From: Caldisericota bacterium
GTDB lineage: Bacteria > Caldisericota > Caldisericia > Caldisericales > Caldisericaceae
DNA: 18,493 nucleotides
NCBI GenBank assembly: GCA_030642335.1
Contig: DAOWNX010000004.1
Span: 1-18,493 of the forward strand
Direction of reading: 5' to 3'
Below the pieces are notes generated by a model. The model was not told where the DNA came from. It made no database searches and saw only the letters and a list, made by a program, of their open reading frames with translations. Made by a program: the position numbers and the translations under genes. Shown piece after piece: positions 1 to 8,325 of the stretch; position 1 is the first letter of the stretch, and each line of letters opens with the position of its first letter.

Positions 1-1590
1 AGAGTTCCAGAAGTAATTGATGTGTGGTTTGATTCGGGTTCAATGCCGTATGCTCAGTGGCACTATCCGTTTGAAAATCAAAAAGAATTTGAAAAGGATT
101 TTCCTGCAGATTTTATTACAGAAGCAATTGATCAAACACGAGGATGGTTCTATTCATTACTTGCGATATCTACATTGATCAAGGGAGTTTCTCCATATAA
201 AAATGTAATGTGTCTTGAATTAATACTTGACGAGAAAGGTCAAAAAATGAGTAAGAGTAAAGGAAATGTCATTGATCCCTGGGTGATTTTAAATAAACAA
301 GGAGCAGATGCATTCAGGTGGTCGATCTACACAGCATCTCCACCATGGTCTCCAAGAAGATTTGGAACAAGTGTAGTGAATGACGCAATGAAGGGCTTTA
401 TTATTCCATTAAGAAATGTTTATTCTTTCTTTTCATTGTATGCAAATATAGATAATTTTAACCCACTTTCTATTTCTTCTATTCCTGTTGAAGAAAGAAA
501 TATCTTAGATAAATGGATCATTGCAAAAGCTGAAAAACTGAATCAAACTATTATAGAGAAGATGAAGATATTTGAAATTACATTTCTTACTAGAGAAATC
601 CAGTCATTTGTTGATGAACTATCTAATTGGTATGTAAGGCGTTCGCGCAGGAGATTTTGGAAGAGTCAGAATGATTCTGACAAGCTTTCTGCATATTTTA
701 CGCTTTACGAAGTGCTGAAAAAGCTTGCGCTTCTACTTGCGCCATTTACACCATTTCTTGCAGAAACATTATACAGCAATCTTGTAAAAGGTATTCTGCC
801 TGACGCAAAGGAGAGTGTTCATCTTGAGGATTATCCTGAACCGAACGGTAAATACGTAGATGAGAAACTTATTGAAGATATGGAACTTATCATAAATATA
901 ACTTCGCTTGGCCGTGCTGCAAGAAAGATATCGAAAATAAGGGTAAGACAGCCTCTTTCAAAGCTTGTAGTATACGCAGAAAATGACGAAGAAAAAGGCA
1001 TTATTGCAAAGAATAGCGGTGTTATAAAAGAAGAGCTCAATGTTAAGGATATCGAGCTAACAGATAGTATTTCAAAATATTGCGCAGTCATTCTTAAACC
1101 AAATCTTCCTGTGCTCGGCAAAAAGTACGGAAAGAACCTCCCGGAAATTGCAAAACAGTTGAATAATCCCGAAAAGGGTGTAGAGTTTGTAAAAATAGGG
1201 AAGATTATGGTTGATATAAACGGGGAGGAAGTAGAACTTTCTGGAAGTGATTTGATTCTTGAACTTGAAAATAAAGGGAATTATATTGCTGTAAGAGACA
1301 AATGGTATTTTGTATTTCTTGATACAACGTTAACGTATGTGTTGAGAGGAGAAGGTGTTGCAAGAGAAATTGTACATACAGTCCAAGGAATGAGAAAGGA
1401 AGCAAATCTTAATATCTCCGACAGGATTAAACTTTCGTTAGAACCACATGATGATACGATAAAAGAGTTTACAGAATATATTATGCAGGAAACTCTTGCA
1501 GAGGAACTAACACAATTGAAGAATCCCATTATTATAAAGGAATTATCTATCGGTGAAAAAAAGTACCGACTTGCTATTGAGAAGGCATAG
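1..1590 (+). CDS. ileS: Isoleucyl-tRNA synthetase, C-terminal part (5' end outside window)
   Basis: Class I aminoacyl-tRNA synthetase charging tRNA-Ile in the cytoplasm. The frame is open from base 1, so about 529 C-terminal residues are visible and the N-terminal HIGH-containing half is missing. Seen: VWFDSGS (about 22-42), the IleRS-type segment DQTRGWFYSLL (about 133-165) and KMSKS at 244-258, followed by a helical anticodon-binding domain with NWYVRRSRRRFW (about 625-660). The tail carries GRAARKI..VRQPL (about 910-960) and VAREIVHTVQGMRKEANL (about 1360-1410). This is the DUF5915-like C-terminus typical of eukaryotic-like IleRS (often called IleS2), not the zinc-finger tail of the E. coli type. 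The stop abuts the ktrB start codon directly, so ileS probably heads or lies within the ktrB-ktrA-HAD-hutH operon. Confidence 0.96.
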   Translation, partial: RVPEVIDVWFDSGSMPYAQWHYPFENQKEFEKDFPADFITEAIDQTRGWFYSLLAISTLIKGVSPYKNVMCLELILDEKGQKMSKSKGNVIDPWVILNKQGADAFRWSIYTASPPWSPRRFGTSVVNDAMKGFIIPLRNVYSFFSLYANIDNFNPLSISSIPVEERNILDKWIIAKAEKLNQTIIEKMKIFEITFLTREIQSFVDELSNWYVRRSRRRFWKSQNDSDKLSAYFTLYEVLKKLALLLAPFTPFLAETLYSNLVKGILPDAKESVHLEDYPEPNGKYVDEKLIEDMELIINITSLGRAARKISKIRVRQPLSKLVVYAENDEEKGIIAKNSGVIKEELNVKDIELTDSISKYCAVILKPNLPVLGKKYGKNLPEIAKQLNNPEKGVEFVKIGKIMVDINGEEVELSGSDLILELENKGNYIAVRDKWYFVFLDTTLTYVLRGEGVAREIVHTVQGMRKEANLNISDRIKLSLEPHDDTIKEFTEYIMQETLAEELTQLKNPIIIKELSIGEKKYRLAIEKA

Positions 1591-2919
1591 ATGAGAAGAA
1601 AGATTACTCCGCCTAGATTTATTGTTTTAAGCTTTCTGGCGTTAATTATAGCCGGGGGAATACTTCTTATTTTTCCTTTTGCAAGTAGTTCTCATCAATT
1701 TACCAATCCGTTAATTACATTTTTTACTTCTACTTCGGCTACCTGTGTAACTGGATTAGTTGTCGTGGATACTGGAACGTACTGGTCGGGATGGGGGCAA
1801 TTTATTATAATTCTCCTTATTCAGTGTGGCGGGCTGGGATATATGACAATTACTTCCTTCTTCCTAATTCTGTTTAATAAAAAGGTTTCACTGGAGAGTC
1901 GCATGATTTTAAAACAGGGATTGAATGTGTACAATATTTCTGGTATTATGCGTTTTTTACAGGTGACACTTCTTGTTGTACTGGTGATGGAAGGTTTAGG
2001 CACTATTGCTCTTACACTTAGGTTTTTGAGAGATTATTCTTTCTGGAAAGCTCTTACTATGGGGGCATTTCATTCTATTTCCGCATTTTGTAATGCAGGA
2101 TTTGATATTATGGGAGGATTTCAAAGTTTTCAAGGGTATACAAACGATCTTACACTTAATCTGACTGTTATGATTCTTATTGTAACGGGTGGAATTGGGT
2201 TCTATGTACTGTGGAGATTGCTTCATCCTCGTGATAGAGGATTGACTTTTCATGTAAAAATAGTACTGAGAGTAACTTTGTTTCTTATTCTTGCTGGTGC
2301 TGGACTTTTTTTACTATTTGAATGGCGTAATCCTGATAGTATAGCAAATCTTTCCTTGCGTGGTAAGATACTTACAGCTTTTTTTCAATCTATTACCCCA
2401 CGTACAGCAGGATTCAGTACAGTGGTTATAAAAAATCTTCATCAGTCTACTCAGTTTGTCTTAACATGGTTTATGCTCATAGGAGGTTCTCCTGGAGGCA
2501 CAGCAGGAGGAATAAAAACTACAACATTTATTGTTATTACGGGATTAGTTATTTATTCCATAAGAAGAAAAGGAAGCGTGGTTATAGGCAGGAGGACGAT
2601 AAAAAAGGGAACTTTGATGCGTGCGGTATTTGTATTTGGATTTGCCATTTTTGTGATTGCTGTTGCGACTCTTATTATTCTTTTTGTACAAGGTGACGAG
2701 TTTACATTTTTGCAAGTTTTGTTTGAGGTAATTTCAGCATTCGGGACAGTAGGTCTTTCTGCAGGGATTACTACACGTCTTTCATCTATTTCGCGTTTTG
2801 TAATTATTGTTACAATGTTTGTAGGAAGAGTAGGATCGTTGAGTTTAGTTATTAGCATGATGGGGAGAAGAAAAACCCCGCATATAGGCTATCCAGAAGA
2901 GGATATAGCCATAGGTTAG
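1591..2919 (+). CDS. ktrB: Potassium uptake channel subunit KtrB (TrkH/KtrB family)
   Basis: Membrane K+ (or Na+/K+) translocating subunit, 442 residues, the usual KtrB length and shorter than TrkH. The four pore repeats are visible with selectivity-filter segments TCVTGLV (about 51-57), CNAGFD (about 167-172), RTAGFS (about 271-276) and GTVGLS (385-390). The glycine-rich loop GGSPGGTAGGIKT (about 298-310) corresponds to the gating loop of the third repeat. The late FVGRVGSLSLV segment matches the conserved Arg-bearing helix of TRK/KTR proteins. The ATG follows the ileS TAG with no spacer. AGAAGG at the end of ileS can serve as ribosome binding site. The regulatory partner ktrA lies 12 nt downstream. 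Confidence 0.93.
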   Translation: MRRKITPPRFIVLSFLALIIAGGILLIFPFASSSHQFTNPLITFFTSTSATCVTGLVVVDTGTYWSGWGQFIIILLIQCGGLGYMTITSFFLILFNKKVSLESRMILKQGLNVYNISGIMRFLQVTLLVVLVMEGLGTIALTLRFLRDYSFWKALTMGAFHSISAFCNAGFDIMGGFQSFQGYTNDLTLNLTVMILIVTGGIGFYVLWRLLHPRDRGLTFHVKIVLRVTLFLILAGAGLFLLFEWRNPDSIANLSLRGKILTAFFQSITPRTAGFSTVVIKNLHQSTQFVLTWFMLIGGSPGGTAGGIKTTTFIVITGLVIYSIRRKGSVVIGRRTIKKGTLMRAVFVFGFAIFVIAVATLIILFVQGDEFTFLQVLFEVISAFGTVGLSAGITTRLSSISRFVIIVTMFVGRVGSLSLVISMMGRRKTPHIGYPEEDIAIG

Positions 2920-2931
2920 GAGGCAATAATT

Positions 2932-3588
2932 ATGAAAAAACAGTTTGGCGTAATTGGATTGGGGAAATTTGGTGCGGCTGTTGCTACACATCTTGAAGAA
3001 TTAGGTTGTACAGTGATTGCTCTTGATAAAGATCCCGATCTTGTTGACGATATTAAGGATGAAGTAAGTTTTGCTGAAGTTGTTGAAGCAACCGATCCGC
3101 AAGCTCTTGCGGCAACAGGTATCAAAAATTGTGATATTGTTGTTGTTGCAATAGGGGAAGTTCAATCCAATATTCTTGTTTCCCTTGTTTTAGAAGAGTT
3201 GGGAATTACTAATATTATAGCAAAAGCGAGTAGCGAAGTACATGGAAGGGTTTTAAAAAAGATAGGAGTGAGGGAAGTTGTATTTCCAGAAAAAGATATG
3301 GGCACCAGGGTGGCAAATAAAATTACTTCTTCAAATATTCTTGACTACATTTCAATAGCAAAAGAATTTGATATTATTGAGTTTGAGGCATCTAAAAAGC
3401 TATCGAAAAAGAGTTTGAAAGAGCTTTCCTTAAGAAATAGGTTTGGAATAACGGTGATAGCAATTAAAAAAGGGAGCGAAGTAATTGTTTCCCCTAATGC
3501 TGAGGAAAAAATTTTGGAAGGAGATTCCTTGTTTCTTGTAGGTAAAACTTCTGACATCGGAAAATTTGAAAGGGAATTTTCAAAATGA
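2932..3588 (+). CDS. ktrA: Potassium uptake regulatory subunit KtrA (RCK domain protein)
   Basis: Cytoplasmic nucleotide-binding RCK subunit that gates KtrB. It has 218 residues, close to the roughly 220 typical for KtrA. The N-terminal Rossmann fold shows VIGLGKFGAAVATHLEELG (GxGxxG at residues 9-14) followed by VIALDKDP, with the acidic residue expected to bind the nucleotide ribose. A C-terminal TrkA_C/RCK_C-like domain spans about residues 135-218 and includes GDSLFLVGK. A perfect AGGAGG at 2918-2923 precedes the ATG by 8 nt and overlaps the ktrB stop codon, so the pair is translationally linked. The last four bases (ATGA) overlap the start of the HAD gene. Confidence 0.93.
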   Translation: MKKQFGVIGLGKFGAAVATHLEELGCTVIALDKDPDLVDDIKDEVSFAEVVEATDPQALAATGIKNCDIVVVAIGEVQSNILVSLVLEELGITNIIAKASSEVHGRVLKKIGVREVVFPEKDMGTRVANKITSSNILDYISIAKEFDIIEFEASKKLSKKSLKELSLRNRFGITVIAIKKGSEVIVSPNAEEKILEGDSLFLVGKTSDIGKFEREFSK

Positions 3589-4304
3589 TAAAACTTGTTA
3601 CTCTGGATTTATGGGATACGCTTGTTACGGATAGTAAAAGCAACGAGAGAAAGAGGGATTTACTGCGCACCGACTTTATTATAAGAACACTGAATCTTAT
3701 GGAAGATTATAAAGCAAAAATTCTTGATTATTTTGAAGAACTTGTGGAATCATTCAAGCATCCTGGAGAAGAGAATGAGTGGGCACTTCTCCCAGAAACA
3801 CAGCTTTTGCATCTGTTTAAGGAAATAGATGCGTGTCCTGATGTTGAACAATTTAAAAAAATATTAACATTCTATACTGGATGTATTCTTGATAAGCTAC
3901 CTGTACTTACAGAAGAAGGCGTGCCAGAGGTCTTAAAAACACTTAAAGAAAAGTACAAACTTGCTCTTATCTCCAATACAGGAAGAACTCCTGGAAAAGT
4001 GCTGCGAAGACTTCTTAAAAAGTTGGGAATTCTTGACTATTTTGATATGCTAATTTTTTCTGATGAAGTAAAAATGCGTAAACCCGAGCCCAAAATATTT
4101 CTCATTGCTTGTGAAGCATTTCATGTACTTTCGGAAGAAACCGTGCATGTTGGCGATTCGATGTTAATAGATTTTAATGGAGCCTTAAGTGCAAAAGTAA
4201 ACCCTGTTCTTTATTTGCCAAATGGAAATCCGCCAGCAACGCCTTTTGTAAAAAGCTTATTTGAACTAAAAGATTCAATGGGTAAATATTATGATAAAAA
4301 TTAG
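3585..4304 (+). CDS. HAD superfamily protein with atypical motif I
   Basis: Haloacid-dehalogenase-superfamily protein of 239 residues, subfamily I-type with a helical cap. Motif I reads LDLWDTLV: nucleophile Asp8 is present, but the usual second Asp of DxD is Trp10. Motif II is LALISNTG (about 126-133). Motif III lysine lies in KMRKPEPKIF. Motif IV is HVGDSMLIDF. Phosphatases use the second Asp as general acid/base, whereas dehalogenase-like members lack it, so the reaction cannot be called phosphatase with confidence. The start overlaps ktrA by ATGA and the end overlaps the histidine ammonia-lyase gene by 14 nt, placing it firmly in this operon. The substrate is unknown. Confidence 0.85.
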   Translation: MIKLVTLDLWDTLVTDSKSNERKRDLLRTDFIIRTLNLMEDYKAKILDYFEELVESFKHPGEENEWALLPETQLLHLFKEIDACPDVEQFKKILTFYTGCILDKLPVLTEEGVPEVLKTLKEKYKLALISNTGRTPGKVLRRLLKKLGILDYFDMLIFSDEVKMRKPEPKIFLIACEAFHVLSEETVHVGDSMLIDFNGALSAKVNPVLYLPNGNPPATPFVKSLFELKDSMGKYYDKN

Positions 4305-5775
4305 TGGTGAAAAACTTTCTCTAGAAGAGATTGAAAGCATTGCAGATAGTTTTGAAGAAGTTCAGTTGGCAGAAGAGGCGTTAAATAAAATCAATGCTTC
4401 TTCCGAATATATAGAAGAAATAGTAAAAAAAGGGAAGATTATCTACGGTGTAACTACTGGGTTTGGTAAACTTTATGATAGAGTTATAAGCGAACAGGAT
4501 ATTGCCAAACTGCAGGAAAACCTTTTGAAAAGTCATGCCTCAGGCATAGGAGAACCTCTTTCCGAAAGAGAGGTTCGCGCAGCGATAGTTGTACGTGTAA
4601 ATTCACTGGCAAGGGGATACTCTGGCATAAGAAGAATTACAATAGAAAAGCTTATCGATCTGTTAAATTACAAGATTTATCCGTATGTTCCTTCGTATGG
4701 CTCTCTGGGTGCATCAGGAGATTTAGCTCCACTTTCACATATTGCTCTCCTTATTATAGGCAGGGGCAAAGTGATAAGGAATGGGATAGTTCAAGATGCG
4801 TTGCCTGTTTTAAAGAAAAAAAATATTGAGCCGCTGAATGGTTTAAAGGCAAAGGAAGGGTTGGCTTTGATAAACGGAACAGCGGCAGAAGCAGGTATTG
4901 CATCGCTTTTATTAGCTGAAGCAAAATATATCTTTTTTGTCTCTCTTAAAGCTGCTTCTCTTTCTATGGAGGCACTGCGTGCAAGGAAAGAAGCTTTTGA
5001 TTTAAGAATTCAGAGGGTAAGAATCCACGCAGGTCAGGAAGAAGTAGCAAAATTCGTGTTAAACGAAACTATCGGAAGCAAATTAATAAATTCGGTAAAT
5101 AGGGTACAGGATGCTTATTCTATTCGTTGTATTCCTTCTGTGCATGGAGCTGTGCTGGATAATTTAAAGTTTATTGAAGATACATTAACTAAAGAGGTAA
5201 ATGCAGTGACCGACAATCCTATTATATTTGAGGACGATGATGATATTCTTTCCGGGGGCAACTTTCATGGTGAATCAGTTGCTTTTGCAATGGATCTTTT
5301 TGGCATTATTGTGTCTGAGATAGGCAGTATTGCAGAGAGGCGAATAAATAGATTATTGAATCCCGCATTAAGTGAAGGTTTACCTGCATTTTTAATCAAA
5401 GATGCGGGACTTAATTCTGGTTTGATGATTCTGCAGTATACAGCAGCTGCGCTTGCTTCAGAAAATAAGATACTTTGCCATCCGGCAAGCGTTGATTCTA
5501 TTCCTGTGTCTGCAGACCAGGAAGACCATGTCAGTATGGGTATGAATGCAGTACTTAAAGCGAAAAAGATTTTGGAAAATGTTGAAAAGATTGTGGCAAT
5601 TGAGCTTCTTGTGGCTGCACAGGCTGTAGATTTTGTTGATGAGAAACTTCTAGGAAAAGGGACAAGCAAAACATATCAAACTATTCGCAAGGATATTGCC
5701 TTTGCAGAGGAAGATAGAGAATTCTCATACGATATTTCAAAATTATATACCCTTTTAAAGACAAGAAACATTTAA
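4291..5775 (+). CDS. hutH: Histidine ammonia-lyase (aromatic amino acid lyase family)
   Basis: Deaminates L-histidine to urocanate with an autocatalytic MIO cofactor. It has 494 residues, the normal HutH length. The MIO tripeptide Ala-Ser-Gly is at 141-143 in SYGSLGASGDLAPLSH. IYGVTTGFGKL (51-61) holds the catalytic Tyr region. The substrate-selectivity position reads LLKSHASG, with Ser81-His82 as in histidine lyases, where phenylalanine and tyrosine lyases differ. Later motifs include NGTAAEAG, VQDAYSIRC and VTDNPI. No hutU, hutI or other histidine-degradation gene lies in the window, so its pathway role is open. The start lies inside the HAD gene (14-nt overlap) with no strong ribosome binding site, suggesting translational coupling. 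Confidence 0.92.
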   Translation: MIKISGEKLSLEEIESIADSFEEVQLAEEALNKINASSEYIEEIVKKGKIIYGVTTGFGKLYDRVISEQDIAKLQENLLKSHASGIGEPLSEREVRAAIVVRVNSLARGYSGIRRITIEKLIDLLNYKIYPYVPSYGSLGASGDLAPLSHIALLIIGRGKVIRNGIVQDALPVLKKKNIEPLNGLKAKEGLALINGTAAEAGIASLLLAEAKYIFFVSLKAASLSMEALRARKEAFDLRIQRVRIHAGQEEVAKFVLNETIGSKLINSVNRVQDAYSIRCIPSVHGAVLDNLKFIEDTLTKEVNAVTDNPIIFEDDDDILSGGNFHGESVAFAMDLFGIIVSEIGSIAERRINRLLNPALSEGLPAFLIKDAGLNSGLMILQYTAAALASENKILCHPASVDSIPVSADQEDHVSMGMNAVLKAKKILENVEKIVAIELLVAAQAVDFVDEKLLGKGTSKTYQTIRKDIAFAEEDREFSYDISKLYTLLKTRNI

Positions 5776-5848
5776 TATTACAGTAAAGATTATTTTATGC
5801 ATTGGGATACATGTTTTGTCATATGTTTTTAAAACTTAAATTCAGAGG

Positions 5849-5876
5849 TTGATTTTTGTATCTAAATTCATACAAT
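5849..5876 (+). promoter_or_regulatory. Candidate promoter giving a leaderless PHP-gene mRNA
   Basis: TTGATT (5849-5854), a 16-nt spacer, then TACAAT (5871-5876). The -10 box ends only 7 nt before the ATG at 5884, so transcription would begin at or one base before the start codon. No Shine-Dalgarno sequence is visible upstream of that ATG. The 108-nt gap after hutH holds no convincing terminator, only a weak imperfect ACATG/CATATGT arm pair followed by T residues near 5810-5830. Confidence 0.5.
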
Positions 5877-5883
5877 ATACAGC

Positions 5884-6756
5884 ATGAAGATAATAGAGGA
5901 TTTGCACGTACATACGCGTGTATCAAAGGATTGTAAAGAGGATCCTGAAAAATATTTGATTGAAGCTATAAGAAAGGGAATTGATTATCTTGGTTTTAGT
6001 GACCACCTTGATTTAGATCCTGTCGATAAAGATTTTGGCTATTATAATTTTGATACAGCTTATAACGATTATATGCTGCTAAATAAAAAATATGGGGACA
6101 GGATAAAATTTCTCTTTGGCGTGGAAGTGACGTACCAGTCAGAACTTGAAGAGAGTATTAAAGAGCACATAGAAAATAAGCCTTATGATTATATTATAGG
6201 GTCTGTACATAGAATTGAAGGTCATACAGTGGCAGGAGTAAGAGGAAAAGAATTCTTTAAGGGAAAAGATGAAGAAACTGCTTACAGAATGTATTTTGAG
6301 GAATTATATCGTATGGTAAATACAGATTTTTTCCAAATTGTAGGGCATTTCGATGTAATTAAGAGATTTGGTATAGAATTTTACGGAAAATCTAATGCAG
6401 AAAAATATCTTGATATTATTGAACCAATCCTTAGAAAAATGGTTAAAAAGGGCATTGTGTTAGAGATTAATAGCTCTGGGTTTAGGCAGCCTCCTAAAGA
6501 AATGTATCCATCCAGAGAGATACTTTCTATGTATGCTTCTTTTGGCGGAAGAGAAATTATTATTGGGTCAGATGCTCATACCATAGAACAGTTTGGTATG
6601 GGCCTTTGTAAAGCTATCAGTATTGCGAAAGAAATATATGATTTCGACATTGTTACTTTTATAAAGAGAAAGAAAGTAAACTTAGGAAAGCTTTCTTCCT
6701 TAAAACCGGTAACTGACAAAATTCAAAATAATTTTAAATTGACTTTAGATAAGTAA
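5884..6756 (+). CDS. PHP-domain phosphoesterase, HisJ (histidinol-phosphatase) family
   Basis: Metal-dependent phosphoesterase of the polymerase-and-histidinol-phosphatase (PHP) superfamily, 290 residues. The trinuclear metal ligands are all present: DLHVHT (His8, His10), GFSDHLD (Asp40, His41), GVEVTY (Glu81), IIGSVHR (His109), VGHFDVI (His155) and IGSDAHT (Asp230, His232). EINSSGFR and the spacing fit the HisJ histidinol-phosphatase group. No other histidine-biosynthesis gene is nearby, so histidinol phosphate is only the likeliest substrate; another small phosphomonoester is possible. Translation appears leaderless. The PLP enzyme follows after 22 nt and is probably cotranscribed. Hypothetical link: its neighbour hutH degrades histidine, but the two appear to be on separate promoters. 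Confidence 0.85.
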   Translation: MKIIEDLHVHTRVSKDCKEDPEKYLIEAIRKGIDYLGFSDHLDLDPVDKDFGYYNFDTAYNDYMLLNKKYGDRIKFLFGVEVTYQSELEESIKEHIENKPYDYIIGSVHRIEGHTVAGVRGKEFFKGKDEETAYRMYFEELYRMVNTDFFQIVGHFDVIKRFGIEFYGKSNAEKYLDIIEPILRKMVKKGIVLEINSSGFRQPPKEMYPSREILSMYASFGGREIIIGSDAHTIEQFGMGLCKAISIAKEIYDFDIVTFIKRKKVNLGKLSSLKPVTDKIQNNFKLTLDK

Positions 6757-6778
6757 AATTTATTTTCAGGAGGTATTT

Positions 6779-8257
6779 ATGAATAAAAAAGAAATTGTAA
6801 ATGAGGAAGTGTTAGAAAAAACAGTGCAACGTGCGAGGGAACGAAATATTATAATTCCTACGTATGAAGAAATGCGAAATCCAGAAAAAGTTCCCGTAAA
6901 GATTCAAGAAGAGCTGAAAAATATTGGCCTCTGGGAGCTTAATTCAAGAAATCTTTTTAGAATTACCTGGAAAAATGAGCCTGTAAAATTTGGTGGAAGA
7001 TTTGACGGGATAAATTATCTTGAAATCCCCGAAGAAATATCAGGTACAAAAGCAAGAATTATTGTTCTGATTGGGAAATTTTTTCCTACTGGTGCTCATA
7101 AGGTTGGCGCAACATTTGGTCCGCTTGTTGAAAAGCTTGTACGAGGCGCATTTGACCCGACAAGGCAAAAAGCATTATGGCCGTCGACTGGTAACTACTG
7201 TCGTGGAGGTGCGTATGATTCTTACCTTCTTTCCTGCCCAAGTATTGCAGTGCTACCTGAAGGTATGTCCAGAGAACGTTTTGAATGGCTAAAAGAAGTA
7301 GGAGCAGAGATTTATGCTACACCCGGAGTGGAAAGCAATGTAAAAGAAGTATTTGATAAGACAAAAGAGTTAAAAGGAGAAAGACCTGACGAGATTGTAG
7401 TCCTGAACCAGTTTGACGAAATTGGAAATGCGATCTGGCATTACGCTGTAACTGGTCCTGCAATGGAAGAGGTATATAATAAGGAGAAAAAAGGCAATCA
7501 GCGTCTTTCAGCATTGTTTCTTACACAGGGTTCTGCTGGAACGCTTGGGAGTGGGAACTACCTCAGGGAGAGATTCCCGACGATTAAGATTGCTGCAGGT
7601 GAAGCGGTGCAGTGTCCTACTCTTTTGAACAACGGCTTTGGTGGACATCGGATTGAAGGCATTGGCGATAAGCATGTTCCCTGGATTTTTGATGTAAAAA
7701 ATATCGATATGGTAGCAGATATCGATGATGAAGCTTGCATGCGTATTATAAGGCTTTTTAATGAACCCGAAGGAAGAGCATATCTGAAAAAAATAGGAGT
7801 TAACCCCGAGCTTGTAGATAAACTTGACCTGCTTGGTATTTCTTCCGTTGCAAATATTTTGGGTGCAATAAAAATGGCAAAATACTTTGAGATGGACGGG
7901 AATGACATTGTTGTTACTGTTGCGACAGATTCGATGGAACTGTATGGCTCTAGAATAACAGAATTGAGAGAAGGGTATGGGGCATACGGAGAAATTGATG
8001 CAGCACAAGATTTTGAGAGATATTTAATGGGTGTAACTACTGATTGGATGTTAGAACTTTCCTACTGGGACAAAAAGAGAATGCATAATCTTAAATATTT
8101 TACATGGATAGAGCAGCAGGGGAAAACAGTAGAGGAATTAAATGAACAGTGGTTCAATGATAATTACTGGAAGGATAAATTTAATTCTTTCAAGGAATGG
8201 GACGAAATGATTAGAGAGTTTAACGAAAAAGTTGGCTTAATACAAAAGTATAGGTAA
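6779..8257 (+). CDS. Fold-type-II PLP-dependent enzyme (TrpB/cysteine synthase-like), reaction unknown
   Basis: PLP enzyme of the tryptophan-synthase-beta/cysteine-synthase superfamily, 492 residues. The expected Schiff-base lysine is Lys108 in FFPTGAHKVGATFG. An Asn/Ser loop STGNYCRGG (136-144) and a glycine-rich phosphate-binding loop GSAGTLGSGN (251-260) are present. The protein is longer than classic cysteine synthases (about 310 residues) and lacks the TGSHK(I/P)N signature of TrpB. From memory it matches a family often labelled only as a pyridoxal-phosphate-dependent protein or beta subunit, so I give no symbol. A very good ribosome binding site, AGGAGGT at 6768-6774, lies 4 nt before the ATG. 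It follows the PHP gene by 22 nt and is closed by the hairpin at 8284-8316. Confidence 0.85.
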   Translation: MNKKEIVNEEVLEKTVQRARERNIIIPTYEEMRNPEKVPVKIQEELKNIGLWELNSRNLFRITWKNEPVKFGGRFDGINYLEIPEEISGTKARIIVLIGKFFPTGAHKVGATFGPLVEKLVRGAFDPTRQKALWPSTGNYCRGGAYDSYLLSCPSIAVLPEGMSRERFEWLKEVGAEIYATPGVESNVKEVFDKTKELKGERPDEIVVLNQFDEIGNAIWHYAVTGPAMEEVYNKEKKGNQRLSALFLTQGSAGTLGSGNYLRERFPTIKIAAGEAVQCPTLLNNGFGGHRIEGIGDKHVPWIFDVKNIDMVADIDDEACMRIIRLFNEPEGRAYLKKIGVNPELVDKLDLLGISSVANILGAIKMAKYFEMDGNDIVVTVATDSMELYGSRITELREGYGAYGEIDAAQDFERYLMGVTTDWMLELSYWDKKRMHNLKYFTWIEQQGKTVEELNEQWFNDNYWKDKFNSFKEWDEMIREFNEKVGLIQKYR

Positions 8258-8283
8258 TTTTAACAATTTTTTGTTGCAATTTT

Positions 8284-8322
8284 ATTCAGGGCATAGCGCA
8301 AGTATATGCCCTGAATTTTTTA
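8284..8322 (+). terminator. Rho-independent terminator after the PLP enzyme gene
   Basis: A perfect 12-bp stem ATTCAGGGCATA / TATGCCCTGAAT (8284-8295 and 8305-8316) with a 9-nt loop, followed by a T-rich run (8315-8322). On the opposite strand the stem is followed by AAAA, so it terminates plus-strand transcription and only poorly terminates the convergent MATE gene. Confidence 0.9.
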
Positions 8323-8325
8323 TAT

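Noticed and set aside
8284..8322. Bidirectional terminator serving the MATE gene as well
   Set aside because: On the minus strand the hairpin is followed by AAAA and mixed sequence, not a T-run.
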